From positions 77,508 through 141,507 of the forward strand of contig DKTR01000039.1 in the NCBI GenBank assembly GCA_002473385.1: a stretch of DNA of 64,000 bases, in the 5' to 3' direction. Shown one piece after another: positions 8,957-17,067 of the stretch. Under the pieces are notes generated by a model. The model was given only the letters and a program-made list of their open reading frames with translations. It was not told the DNA's origin and ran no database searches. Numbering within the stretch: position 1 is the stretch's first letter; each line of letters opens with the position of its first letter. This DNA comes from Lachnospiraceae bacterium UBA7225. GTDB lineage: Bacteria; Bacillota; Clostridia; Lachnospirales; Lachnospiraceae. The translations under genes and the position numbers were made by a program.

Positions 8957-9456
8957 AAAAACCCTCCTGTCAGCGGCAGGCTTCCAAGGAGCACCGGAAT
9001 GGAAAAATAAAGATATGCCGGATCCTCCTGTTCCCGGATATAGGGAGTCCATTTCCCGCTCTGCCGGTAATTTATAATATATTGGACAAAATATTGCAGA
9101 CGCCGCCAGAGAATGCGGTGTTTGACAAGCACTGCCAGAGATAGAGCTCCGGCAGCAAGAAAAGATAAGCAGATACATTTCAGACTTCCTGCCGCGCCGA
9201 AAAATCCGCCCGACATCATAAGAAGTTTTATATCCCCCGCTCCCAGCATCCGGAAATAATGCAGGATACCAAGAATCAGCAGGGGCAGCAGCGCTCCGCA
9301 CGCAAATGAAAGTATTCCCGGCGGACCTTTGGCGCTCCACTGATATGCCGCACCTGTAATCAGTCCCGCCGTAATCAGAGTGTTCGGGATTTTTCTCTGA
9401 TATATGTCGCAGAGAACTGCCGCCGCCTGAAAAGGAATTAAATAAATTGCCTCCAT
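8953..9456 (-). CDS. tadV: Prepilin peptidase (TadV/CpaA type)
   Basis: A 167-aa aspartic peptidase of the A24 family, with several membrane segments. The two catalytic aspartates are in CDIYQRKIPN (about residue 17) and LGAGDIKLL (about residue 74). It would cleave type IV-like prepilins at the membrane. It is the first gene of the tad operon, after AAAAAAGGAGG and a perfect consensus promoter. No prepilin substrate gene was found in this locus. Confidence 0.87.
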   Translation of the reverse strand: MEAIYLIPFQAAAVLCDIYQRKIPNTLITAGLITGAAYQWSAKGPPGILSFACGALLPLLILGILHYFRMLGAGDIKLLMMSGGFFGAAGSLKCICLSFLAAGALSLAVLVKHRILWRRLQYFVQYIINYRQSGKWTPYIREQEDPAYLYFSIPVLLGSLPLTGGFL

Positions 9457-9482
9457 ATGTTCCCTCCTTTTTTATAAGACTA

Positions 9483-9511
9483 ATTATATATAATATGTTA
9501 TTGAATGTCAA
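9483..9511 (-). promoter_or_regulatory. Promoter of the tad operon
   Basis: Minus strand TTGACA (9511-9506), 17-bp spacer, TATAAT (9488-9483): an exact sigma-A consensus 27 bp upstream of the tadV start codon, giving a very short leader. Confidence 0.8.
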
Positions 9512-9648
9512 TCTTTTGAGATGTGAAGATTGTGTGAAATATCAGACACGCAAATGGATTTACAATCACCCTGTAAAAACAACGCAGTGTCAATCAAATT
9601 AATGAAATGACAACTCGAAACGCCAACGAAATTTTAATTCAAAACGTG

Positions 9649-9677
9649 TTGACAAACCCACGCATCCATGCTATCCT
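9649..9677 (+). promoter_or_regulatory. Promoter of the CDF transporter transcript
   Basis: TTGACA at 9649-9654, a 17-bp spacer and TATCCT at 9672-9677. The transcript would begin near 9685 and include about 250 nt of leader before the transporter gene. Confidence 0.65.
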
Positions 9678-9752
9678 ACAATAACTCTTTGCACTGCATA
9701 TAAATCGTAACAGCTCAGCCAGGCCGCCCTGTTACTATAAATCTACAGTACA

Positions 9753-9830
9753 AACTGAACAGACCGTAACCGATTGTTATGGAGTCGGGCCACATGCGTG
9801 ACAGTGGAATCTTTCATCCACGGGACAGTT
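9753..9830 (+). ncRNA. Metal-sensing riboswitch aptamer, probably NiCo (czcD) class
   Basis: The leader folds into a four-helix junction: P1 AACTG (9753-9757) with CAGTT (9826-9830); P2 CCGTAAC/GTTATGG with a short loop; P3 CAC/GTG; P4 GTGGA/TCCAC. Purine-rich ACAG segments (GAACAG, GTGACAG, GGGACAG) recur where helices meet the junction. P1' and P4' are also the left arm of the terminator that follows, so aptamer folding should prevent termination: an ON switch. The downstream gene is a CDF metal exporter. The NiCo family is known to have a four-helix junction and to control czcD-type exporters. Class assignment is from memory of that architecture, not a covariance search. Confidence 0.6.
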
Positions 9831-9862
9831 GATACTACATACTGATTCGTGGGTGTTTTTTT
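9818..9862 (+). terminator. Riboswitch expression-platform terminator
   Basis: CCACG (9818-9822) and CAGT pair with ACTG and CGTGG (9848-9852), followed by a U-run (9856-9862). The left arm reuses aptamer strands P4' and P1', making the two folds mutually exclusive. Confidence 0.75.
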
Positions 9863-9938
9863 ATTCAAAAGGCAATTCTTAGAAAAACCCACATATATTT
9901 AGTGCCATAGAGCTATCTTATCTTTGGAGGTAACTGAT

Positions 9939-10847
9939 ATGGAGAAAAACAGAATCGCATTGGAAAATGACTTTCAGAAAACTGCTAACAGAGTATCCGC
10001 CGTAACCATTGCCGGAAACATACTGCTGTCCATTTTTAAGCTGTTCGCCGGAATTTTTGCACATTCCAGCGCGATGATCAGCGATGCCGTTCACTCTGCA
10101 TCCGACGTGTTCAGCACGATCGTGGTAATCATCGGTATAAAGCTCGCTTCAAAGGAATCCGACCGGGAGCATCCCTACGGACACGAGCGGCTGGAATGTG
10201 TTGCTGCTATTATTCTCGCCATGGTGCTTTTTGTCACCGGTCTCGGCATCGGCGCCAGCGCTCTGCAGGACATTCTGCGCGGTGATTATAGCAATCTGGA
10301 AACACCCGGAATTCTTGCGCTGATTGCCGCCATTGTTTCCATTGTGCTAAAAGAAATGATGTTCTGGTACACCAGATTTTACGCAAAAAAAATAGATTCC
10401 AGTGCTCTGATGGCAGATGCCTGGCATCACCGCTCCGACGCCTTTTCTTCCATTGGCGCACTGATCGGTATCGGCGGAGCTAGACTTGGATTTCCTGTCA
10501 TGGATTCCATCGCCAGCCTGGTTATCTTCGTATTTATCGTAAAGGCTGCCTGTGATATCTTCAGGGATGCTATTGACAAAATGGTCGACCATTCCTGTGA
10601 TGAGGAAACGGAAAAGCAGATTCGTGACTGCGTGCTGAGAAACGAAAACGTACTGGGGCTTGACCTGCTGCAGACACGCATTTTCGGCAACAAAATATAT
10701 GTTGATATTGAAATTATTGTGGACGGTTCCTATCCGCTGTGGAAGGCACATAAGATTGCCGAAGCGGTACATGATGATATTGAGCAAAGCTTCCCGAAAA
10801 TCAAACATATTATGGTCCACGTAAATCCTGCAGAAGCAAAAGAATAA
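9939..10847 (+). CDS. Cation diffusion facilitator (CDF) metal exporter
   Basis: A 302-aa membrane exporter with six membrane segments. Metal-site motifs are SDAVHSASD in the second segment and ADAWHHRSDA in the fifth (two His/Asp pairs), and there is a cytoplasmic C-terminal domain (about 215-298). It exchanges divalent metal for protons. The ATG at 9939 follows TTTGGAGG at 9923-9930; the frame opens at a TTG slightly upstream, which lies before the ribosome site. The leader carries a candidate metal riboswitch, so Co/Ni is more likely than Zn as inducer (inference). Monocistronic. Confidence 0.9.
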   Translation: MEKNRIALENDFQKTANRVSAVTIAGNILLSIFKLFAGIFAHSSAMISDAVHSASDVFSTIVVIIGIKLASKESDREHPYGHERLECVAAIILAMVLFVTGLGIGASALQDILRGDYSNLETPGILALIAAIVSIVLKEMMFWYTRFYAKKIDSSALMADAWHHRSDAFSSIGALIGIGGARLGFPVMDSIASLVIFVFIVKAACDIFRDAIDKMVDHSCDEETEKQIRDCVLRNENVLGLDLLQTRIFGNKIYVDIEIIVDGSYPLWKAHKIAEAVHDDIEQSFPKIKHIMVHVNPAEAKE

Positions 10848-10873
10848 ATATAAAAAGTGGCGGTAAAAAATAC

Positions 10874-10908
10874 AGCCCGGGAATCCAGTGTTTTCCAATT
10901 TCCGGGCT
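10874..10908 (-). terminator. Terminator of the 13-gene catabolic operon
   Basis: The stem AGCCCGG / CCGGGCT is extended by A-T pairs. On the minus strand it is followed by TGTATTTTTT, about 90 nt after the stop of the CoA-transferase gene. It may also slow transcription from the convergent CDF gene. Confidence 0.65.
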
Positions 10909-11000
10909 GATACTGTCTGATTTGTTTCCGGTTCCTGCAATTTTTCCAAAACATTTATATTGACCGGGCTCCGGGTTGTAAAATCCTGTTCTCAGGAAAC

Positions 11001-12347
11001 TTACCTTTTGTTACTTCTGCACCAGATTCCTAACTTATCTGCTTCACGAATCAGTTCATCTCTGAAATCCGGATGAGCGATACTGATCGTTTTCTCTGCA
11101 CGCTCCCACATAGATGCTCCCTTGATATTTACTATACCATACTCTGTACACATTAAATGCGTGCACATCCTGGGATCCGTGATACCGGCACCTGCCTTCA
11201 AAGCGGGTACAATTCTGGACGCCAGCGTCCCATCTTTTTTCCGATATGTAGAAGGGGATGCTATAATAGATTTGCCTCCCCGGGAACGGTAAGAACCCAT
11301 CAGGAAGTCCATTTGTCCGCCGGTTCCTGAAATTTGCCTGGTACCCAGTGTTTCGGCATTTACCTGCCCGGTAATATCAAATTCCAGACATGCATTAATA
11401 GAAACAACATTATCGTTTTGACCGATTATATAGGGATCGTTTACATAATCTACAGGCGCAATATAGGCATCGGGACACTCTGCCGCGAAATCATACAGTT
11501 CTTTCGTACCTGCCGCCAGAGTATAAACCATCTTTCCTTTGTCTATATTCTTATGTTTTCCCGTTATAAGACCGGCCCGATACAGTTTCATAAGTGCATC
11601 GCTCAGAAGTTCAGTATGAATGCCCAGATCTTTCAGATCGGATTCTGCAATCAGGGACATAACTGCCAAAGGCACTTTGCCATAGCCAATCTGCAGACAG
11701 CTGCCATCCCGCAATTCACCATATATATACTCTGCAATCTGCTTATCCACTGCTGTAGGTATCGGATCGCTCTGCTCTACAGCCACCGGATTTTTCCCTT
11801 CTACGATATAATCCACTTCCGAAATATGAATTCTCCTATCCTCATGTCCATACTTTATCGGATGAAGATTCGTATTCACTTCTGCAATAAAAATTCTGGA
11901 AGCATCTGCCATTGCCTTGCCATAAGCCGTAGTAGAAGAAAAGTTAAAATAACCATCCTCAGACATAGGCGTTACCTGTCTGGAACCTACATCAACACGC
12001 ATATCGCCCTTTTTGTACATCTCCACATATTCATAAAACAGCGCGGGAATGGGTGCCTGGCAGGTCTGCGGCACCTGCTGGATTTCCATGGGTCCTAAAA
12101 AAATAGGCATGCTTACAAACGACTTTGCTTCCGGATCTGCCTCCAGGAACTTCCAGTTTCCGTTATGTTTGCGCATTAAGCGAACCTTTACATCTTTCAG
12201 TTCACCTGCACGCTCTGCCAGCGCTTCATCCAGTACATCGCCTGCAGAATAATATCCGTAGAGATCTACATAATCGCCAGATTTCACCAATGCCCCCGCC
12301 TGTTCCTTTGTAATCAGTTTCTTTCTATACTCTTCTGCATAATTCAT
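11001..12347 (-). CDS. Acetyl-CoA hydrolase/CoA-transferase family protein
   Basis: A 448-aa member of the family containing 4-hydroxybutyrate and butyryl-CoA:acetate CoA-transferases. Residues LGIHTELLSDAL place the family's catalytic glutamate at Glu246, and the C-terminal half has the conserved SGTGGQMDF and GIVNIKG blocks. Such enzymes swap CoA between an acyl-CoA and a carboxylate via a glutamyl-CoA thioester. It is the last gene of the operon of thiolases, OYE and aldolases, so it probably activates a pathway acid or recovers CoA from a product. The acyl group is unknown. The start is ATG 12347 after GAGG. Confidence 0.85.
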   Translation of the reverse strand: MNYAEEYRKKLITKEQAGALVKSGDYVDLYGYYSAGDVLDEALAERAGELKDVKVRLMRKHNGNWKFLEADPEAKSFVSMPIFLGPMEIQQVPQTCQAPIPALFYEYVEMYKKGDMRVDVGSRQVTPMSEDGYFNFSSTTAYGKAMADASRIFIAEVNTNLHPIKYGHEDRRIHISEVDYIVEGKNPVAVEQSDPIPTAVDKQIAEYIYGELRDGSCLQIGYGKVPLAVMSLIAESDLKDLGIHTELLSDALMKLYRAGLITGKHKNIDKGKMVYTLAAGTKELYDFAAECPDAYIAPVDYVNDPYIIGQNDNVVSINACLEFDITGQVNAETLGTRQISGTGGQMDFLMGSYRSRGGKSIIASPSTYRKKDGTLASRIVPALKAGAGITDPRMCTHLMCTEYGIVNIKGASMWERAEKTISIAHPDFRDELIREADKLGIWCRSNKR

Positions 12348-12376
12348 ATCTGCAACCTCATCTTCTTTCCCTCAGC

Positions 12377-13708
12377 TTATTTCTTGTTTGCCATAATCTC
12401 TCTGTAACGCTTTAAATACGGATCCTGCTGATGAAGCACACAGCCGGCTAACCAGCCGGTTCGTCCCAGAGTTGTACATTTGCTGCATGCATAACAGGCT
12501 TTTTTCGCATCCTTTCTTTCATTTTTGATATCGTTTGGAAAATCGGGATTCGCAAATGCCAGTCTTCCAAAAATTACCTGATCGCAAACGCCTGCTTCAA
12601 TAGCTCCTGCTGCCAGGTTCGGTGCAAACTGTCTCAGGTAGCTGGGTGCCGATGCAGAAACGCCGAGTTCAGGGTAGCGTTTTTTGACCTCTGCTGTGCC
12701 CTCGTACATTCTTGCCACACTAAGCAACGGATCTTCCGGACAGTCAAACATATCGTCCCGGTTAAAGGGTCTTGTTACATGAGGCTGTACGTGAGGATCG
12801 CCCATGGTAATATTAATGAACGGAACGTGCAGCTTTTTATGCAGGTCGCCAATCAGCCTGACTGGCTCTTCATAATCAGGCTCCAATCCTCCGTCTTTTT
12901 TGACGCCAAACCCGTAAGGATAAGCATACTGATCGTAAATACCGATGCGCGCTACCACAGAATAGTCTTTCGTTTCCGATTGCTGCGCACTGAGGATAGA
13001 ATTGAACAGCAGGCGGAAACGGTTTTCAAAGCTGCCACCGTATTCACCTTTTCTGGTATAAGCGCTTGCCAGTTCTCCCAAAAGATATCCATGGCATGCT
13101 TTTACATCGATAGCGTCAAATCCCGCTTTTCTGCCCAATCTGGACGCCTCTCCAAATTTTTCTTCCAGACTCTTAAGATAATCATCTGTAGCAATGCAAC
13201 TATCATCAGCCGGGCGCAGTTTTTCAATCTCCGGATGCCTATAAGCGATAATCGGCGCTGCCTTTTCACCGGGTCTTGAATATCTGCCGCTGTGATTTGC
13301 CTGCATAATCAGATACGGAGCATATCCGTTTTTGCGTAAAGACTCTTCCTTGATCTTATCATTCAGACGCTTAAATGCATCCAGATTCTTTTCTGTCAAA
13401 TAAAGCTGATGCTGGCAGGAGCATCCTTCCTGTACAATAGAAACCGCTTCATACCAGATTAATCCTGCGCCGCCGCCTGCATATTTCAAGTATCTTTCTG
13501 ATGTATACTCTGAAGGCGTTCCGTCCGGATTCGCGTCAAATCCTTCCATTGGCGCGATCCCCATACGATTAGGCAGCGCTACATTTCCCGCCTGATAGGG
13601 TGTTGTTAAAATATCTGTCTTTTCTCGCAGAGGCAGCGCAACACCTAATTGGGAGGCTTTGTCCTGCACGTCCCTCAATGTTTTATAATCAAATTTGTAT
13701 TTGCTCAT
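12377..13708 (-). CDS. NADH:flavin oxidoreductase, Old Yellow Enzyme family, with C-terminal Cys cluster
   Basis: A 443-aa FMN TIM-barrel oxidoreductase. Typical OYE segments include LPNRMGIAPMEG, GGGAGLIWYEAV, NHSGRYSRPG and the substrate-site KACHGYLLGELASAYTRKGEYGGSFENR. The C-terminus has ACYACSKCTTLGRTGWLAGC, a CX2CX2CX11C cluster that probably binds an Fe-S cluster, as in 2,4-dienoyl-CoA reductase-like enzymes. The Rossmann NAD(P)/FAD half of the long enzymes is missing. It probably reduces an alpha,beta-unsaturated carbonyl intermediate. Its ATG overlaps the FGGY kinase stop by 4 bp. Confidence 0.85.
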   Translation of the reverse strand: MSKYKFDYKTLRDVQDKASQLGVALPLREKTDILTTPYQAGNVALPNRMGIAPMEGFDANPDGTPSEYTSERYLKYAGGGAGLIWYEAVSIVQEGCSCQHQLYLTEKNLDAFKRLNDKIKEESLRKNGYAPYLIMQANHSGRYSRPGEKAAPIIAYRHPEIEKLRPADDSCIATDDYLKSLEEKFGEASRLGRKAGFDAIDVKACHGYLLGELASAYTRKGEYGGSFENRFRLLFNSILSAQQSETKDYSVVARIGIYDQYAYPYGFGVKKDGGLEPDYEEPVRLIGDLHKKLHVPFINITMGDPHVQPHVTRPFNRDDMFDCPEDPLLSVARMYEGTAEVKKRYPELGVSASAPSYLRQFAPNLAAGAIEAGVCDQVIFGRLAFANPDFPNDIKNERKDAKKACYACSKCTTLGRTGWLAGCVLHQQDPYLKRYREIMANKK

Positions 13709-15225
13709 ATATGCTCCTTATCTGTTTTTATGGAAACAGTCTGCAGCCTGTGATTAATCTCATGAAGTGCTACCGCTGCATCCTTGAATATTCCAAACAA
13801 TTTATCATACATTTCTGACAATGTCTCATCCGGTTCTATGACTACAATCTGAGCGTTTTTCTTTAATCCCTCTTTCATGTCCGGCAAGATACCCAGAGAA
13901 GCAAACGCAATGACAGAAATTCCTTCGGTTCCAGCATAGTCTGCATTTTCCGGTATCTCAATCTGTGTCTTTAGAACATTAGCCAGCACCTCTCCCCAGG
14001 CGTTCCCGGCTCCGCCTCCCCCTACAAGCCTGATATGTTCCGGTCTGTCACAGCCATTCACCTCGCACAAAATCTCCAGGATCATCCGCAGGTGGAAAGC
14101 CACTCCTTCCATCACACTTCTGATCATCTGCCCGGCAGAGGTTTGAAGCGTCATGCCAATAAAAGCTCCCCGCAGTTTTTCATCCCAATATGGCGATCGT
14201 TCTCCTGCCAGATATGGCAAAAACAACATTCCGTCAGAACCAGGCGCTGTTTTTTGCGCCATCCGGCTCATTTCTGTATATTCAGTCTGCCCTGTTTCTG
14301 AAAGCAATTGTTTTAACCAATGAAGTGCCTTGCCTCCGGTCTGCATGGTGCCCGAAATACGGGAATGATCCAGATAATTGATAGTAGATACCCTCCTTCC
14401 GGTATCTATACCTTCTCCTTCTGCCATCATACAGACCCAGGCTGAGGTTCCAAGACTAATGTAAGTATCTCCGGACCGGCAAATCCCCGTACCCAGAGTT
14501 GCAGCGCCTCCGTCTCCTACTCCCATAACAACAGACAGACCAGACGGAAGACCTGCTTCTGAAGATATTTCCGGTAAAACTGATCCTATTCTTGTTCCTG
14601 GTTCCAGTACTTCGGGAAAAATAGCTTGTCTCACGCCCACCTTATCCAGCAGTAGCTTTGACCACTCTTTTCTTTTTCTGTCGTATGCATGCGTATACAC
14701 CGCCGTCTCCGGATCCGTAGCCTTTTTGCCCGTCAACAGCCAGGTGATATAATCTTTTGGTGAAAACACGGAAGCCGTTCTATGGAAAATTTCCGGCCTG
14801 TTTTTTTTCAGCCATAAAAGCTTCGGAAGCACATATCCGGCCGCGGCGCGCATGCCGGTTGTTTCATAATAAAGAATCTCTCCGATTTCCCGCTCTATCC
14901 ATGCAGCTTCCTCCCCTGCTCTTGTGTCCGCCCATGTAATCGCCGGATACAGAACATCTCCTTTGAAATCCAGGGGCAGACAACACATCATCTGCCCGGT
15001 CAGAACCAGTGCCTTAACATCCTCTGCCGATACCTGATGAAGAAGTTTCCTGTTGCATTCGCAAAATGCGTTCCACCATTGAAGGGGATCCTGCTCCGCC
15101 CACCCGCTCTGCCTGTGAAGCAAAGAATAACTCTGGATTACTCTGTCTACAATTTCGCCATGTTCATTTACCAGAGACGCTTTATCACCTGATGTTCCCA
15201 TATCATGCGCTAAAACGTAACGCAT
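13705..15225 (-). CDS. FGGY-family carbohydrate kinase (xylulokinase-like)
   Basis: A 506-aa ASKHA kinase. N-terminal AHDMGTSGDKASLV is the phosphate-1 loop, LVLTGQMMCCLPLD and TWADTRAGEEA are the usual xylulokinase-type substrate-domain blocks, and VRLVGGGGAGNAW is the adenosine motif. It phosphorylates a ketose, a polyol or a deoxy-sugar analogue. It is directly upstream of the OYE gene (4-bp overlap) and downstream of the DeoC-like aldolase, so a kinase-then-aldolase step is plausible (inference). The substrate cannot be assigned from the family alone. Confidence 0.85.
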   Translation of the reverse strand: MRYVLAHDMGTSGDKASLVNEHGEIVDRVIQSYSLLHRQSGWAEQDPLQWWNAFCECNRKLLHQVSAEDVKALVLTGQMMCCLPLDFKGDVLYPAITWADTRAGEEAAWIEREIGEILYYETTGMRAAAGYVLPKLLWLKKNRPEIFHRTASVFSPKDYITWLLTGKKATDPETAVYTHAYDRKRKEWSKLLLDKVGVRQAIFPEVLEPGTRIGSVLPEISSEAGLPSGLSVVMGVGDGGAATLGTGICRSGDTYISLGTSAWVCMMAEGEGIDTGRRVSTINYLDHSRISGTMQTGGKALHWLKQLLSETGQTEYTEMSRMAQKTAPGSDGMLFLPYLAGERSPYWDEKLRGAFIGMTLQTSAGQMIRSVMEGVAFHLRMILEILCEVNGCDRPEHIRLVGGGGAGNAWGEVLANVLKTQIEIPENADYAGTEGISVIAFASLGILPDMKEGLKKNAQIVVIEPDETLSEMYDKLFGIFKDAAVALHEINHRLQTVSIKTDKEHI

Positions 15226-15270
15226 AGCTACAGCCCCCTTTCTCTTTTTCTGTTTTAAACATCCTGCTGT

Positions 15271-15942
15271 TTATCTTCTGTCCGCCGCTTCGATCAGCTT
15301 TTTCGCAGAACGATAGTTCACACCAAATCTTGCCACGCCAAGATCAATCATTCTGTCTACTGTCTCCAGGTCCCGGATGCCTCCGGCAGCTTTAATCCAC
15401 ACCTGTTCTTTTACGGTCTGCTTAATCAGTTCTACATGATGCAAAGTACTGGGACCTTCCATACCAGAGCCGGTCTTAACACTGTCTGCGCCGGCATCTG
15501 CAACAATCCGGGCAGCTGTTTTGATAAGCTCGTCGCTATGGAGAGGACACTCAATGATAACTTTCAAAGCATGACCGCCAATAGCCTCTTTTACTGCGCG
15601 AATATCTGCCTCAGCTTCTTTATAAAGACCGGATACCAGATAGCTCTGGTTCATAACCATGTCTATTTCCCTGGCGCCCAGCTCTATCGCCCATTTTGCA
15701 GCAAATACTTTTACGTTAGTAGGGTCGGCGCCGGACCACCTGCAGCATCCGAAATTCGGGTTCACATCGCATCCCTTAAGCTGTTCCACCAAATAAGGAA
15801 AATAGCTTGCCGGTCCGTTAATAGCAAAAACATGGTTTTCTTTTGCCTCTTGAATCATTTCGTCTATTTCCTGCTTTGTGGCAAGCGTTGCCACATTCGT
15901 GCTATCAATCATTTTCGCAAGCTGTGCTCCATTGACTGGCAT
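15271..15942 (-). CDS. DeoC/LacD-like class I aldolase
   Basis: A 223-aa TIM-barrel aldolase of the deoxyribose-phosphate aldolase family. The core LGAREIDMVMN is followed by KVIIECPLHSDE, the Schiff-base lysine block DSVKTGSGMEG and the second lysine block WIKAAGGIRD. The early segment FGCCRWSGADPTNVKVFAAK differs from classical DeoC, so the substrate may be another deoxy-sugar phosphate. The start is ATG 15942, seven bases after GGAGGA; an in-frame start at 15972 lies inside the ribosome-site region and was rejected. Its position next to the FGGY kinase suggests cleavage of the kinase product. Confidence 0.8.
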   Translation of the reverse strand: MPVNGAQLAKMIDSTNVATLATKQEIDEMIQEAKENHVFAINGPASYFPYLVEQLKGCDVNPNFGCCRWSGADPTNVKVFAAKWAIELGAREIDMVMNQSYLVSGLYKEAEADIRAVKEAIGGHALKVIIECPLHSDELIKTAARIVADAGADSVKTGSGMEGPSTLHHVELIKQTVKEQVWIKAAGGIRDLETVDRMIDLGVARFGVNYRSAKKLIEAADRR

Positions 15943-15975
15943 ATGTATTTCCTCCTTCTTTATTAAGACCATGTC

Positions 15976-17028
15976 TTATGCGCGGATTACATCAATATAA
16001 TCACTGCGTTTTCCCTGTTCGCCCCTGAATATACTGTTATACCATGCATCCGACCGGTTGACAGGATTTTCACTGTAGTCATACCATGCCGCTTCCATCA
16101 TCAGAAAGAAGGACTGACCATTTGAAGAAATACCGGTTTTGTTGTTATCCGGCACACCGCACACGCCATAAACAAATCCGTATGGATCCACCTTATCATG
16201 AAGGCTTTTCCGAAGCTTTTCGGCAGTCTCCACGTATTCTGTCAGATATCCGGCAGCGGCAGCCCGGTAAATAGCACCTGCCACCATACTTATTGCGTTG
16301 ATGCCAATAATACTTTCCGGGTCGTCCATGGTATCATGGATCACCCCGTCCCCGTCAATATTTTTCAGAATGGAATCAATAACAATCTTAGCTTTTTCTA
16401 TGGTTTCATCCTTTTCTTTTTTCATTTTTGCCGGCAGTCCTACCGCCACCTTTACCAGCCCCAGCGCCGCATAACCAGTGCAGATGCTGCGGTGCTGCGT
16501 TCGCACGTATTCTTTCTTCTCATCATCCCATATCCAGTTCAGCATTTTAATTTCCGGATCGTACAGAGCATCCCAGTATCCCTGTACCTGTTTCAAAGCT
16601 TCTCCGTAATATCCTGCCGCCACAAAAAAGGGCGGGCACATATAAAAGGAATCCACCCAGAACTGAGGTGCATCATTCATATGGTATAAAATTCCGTCAG
16701 CACTTCTCGGTGCACTATGAAGAGCAAAATCTAAAAGCTTCTCATAAGCCTCTTTTATCAATCTGTCTCCGGACAGTCTGGCTGCCATCTGCAGTGCTTC
16801 GCCGCAAGCCAGGGGATCTGTCACCGTTCTCTTCTCCCAGTCATTTGTAAGAGGTGTCCTTCCATCTTGCAGTTGAATATAAGATACTTCTTTTGCAAAA
16901 GTTAACAGAGTATCATAATCTTTCAGCTCCAGAAGCGCCTGCATTGCCTCGCACTGCTCCCAGCTCCGGCGCATGATACTCATCAGTGCATTTTTTACAC
17001 GATAAACAATTGGTGTATCTGGTTTCAT
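15976..17028 (-). CDS. GH88/GH105-like six-hairpin protein
   Basis: A 350-aa alpha/alpha-barrel protein resembling unsaturated glucuronyl/rhamnogalacturonyl hydrolases. YHMNDAPQFWVDSFYMCPPFF carries the family's catalytic aspartate in W-x-D-S, and SSNGQSFFLMMEAAWYDY matches the C-terminal block. There is no signal peptide, so it acts in the cytosol on an imported compound. Classical members hydrate and split unsaturated uronides, but none of the usual partners (KduI, KduD, KdgK) are nearby, so a different glycoside is likely. The start is ATG 17028 after AAGGAG. Confidence 0.75.
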   Translation of the reverse strand: MKPDTPIVYRVKNALMSIMRRSWEQCEAMQALLELKDYDTLLTFAKEVSYIQLQDGRTPLTNDWEKRTVTDPLACGEALQMAARLSGDRLIKEAYEKLLDFALHSAPRSADGILYHMNDAPQFWVDSFYMCPPFFVAAGYYGEALKQVQGYWDALYDPEIKMLNWIWDDEKKEYVRTQHRSICTGYAALGLVKVAVGLPAKMKKEKDETIEKAKIVIDSILKNIDGDGVIHDTMDDPESIIGINAISMVAGAIYRAAAAGYLTEYVETAEKLRKSLHDKVDPYGFVYGVCGVPDNNKTGISSNGQSFFLMMEAAWYDYSENPVNRSDAWYNSIFRGEQGKRSDYIDVIRA

Positions 17029-17067
17029 TGCTTTCTCCTTCCTTCTTATTTCAGGCATCTTTGTTAT

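Noticed and set aside
8957..9511. N-terminal extension of the tadZ frame to a 534-residue protein
   Set aside because: The stretch overlaps tadV completely, has no ribosome site, and tadZ has a good GTG start with GGAGG at 8956.
11334..12098. 254-codon plus-strand frame
   Set aside because: Antisense to the CoA-transferase gene, which has all family motifs; no homology recognised in the antisense product.
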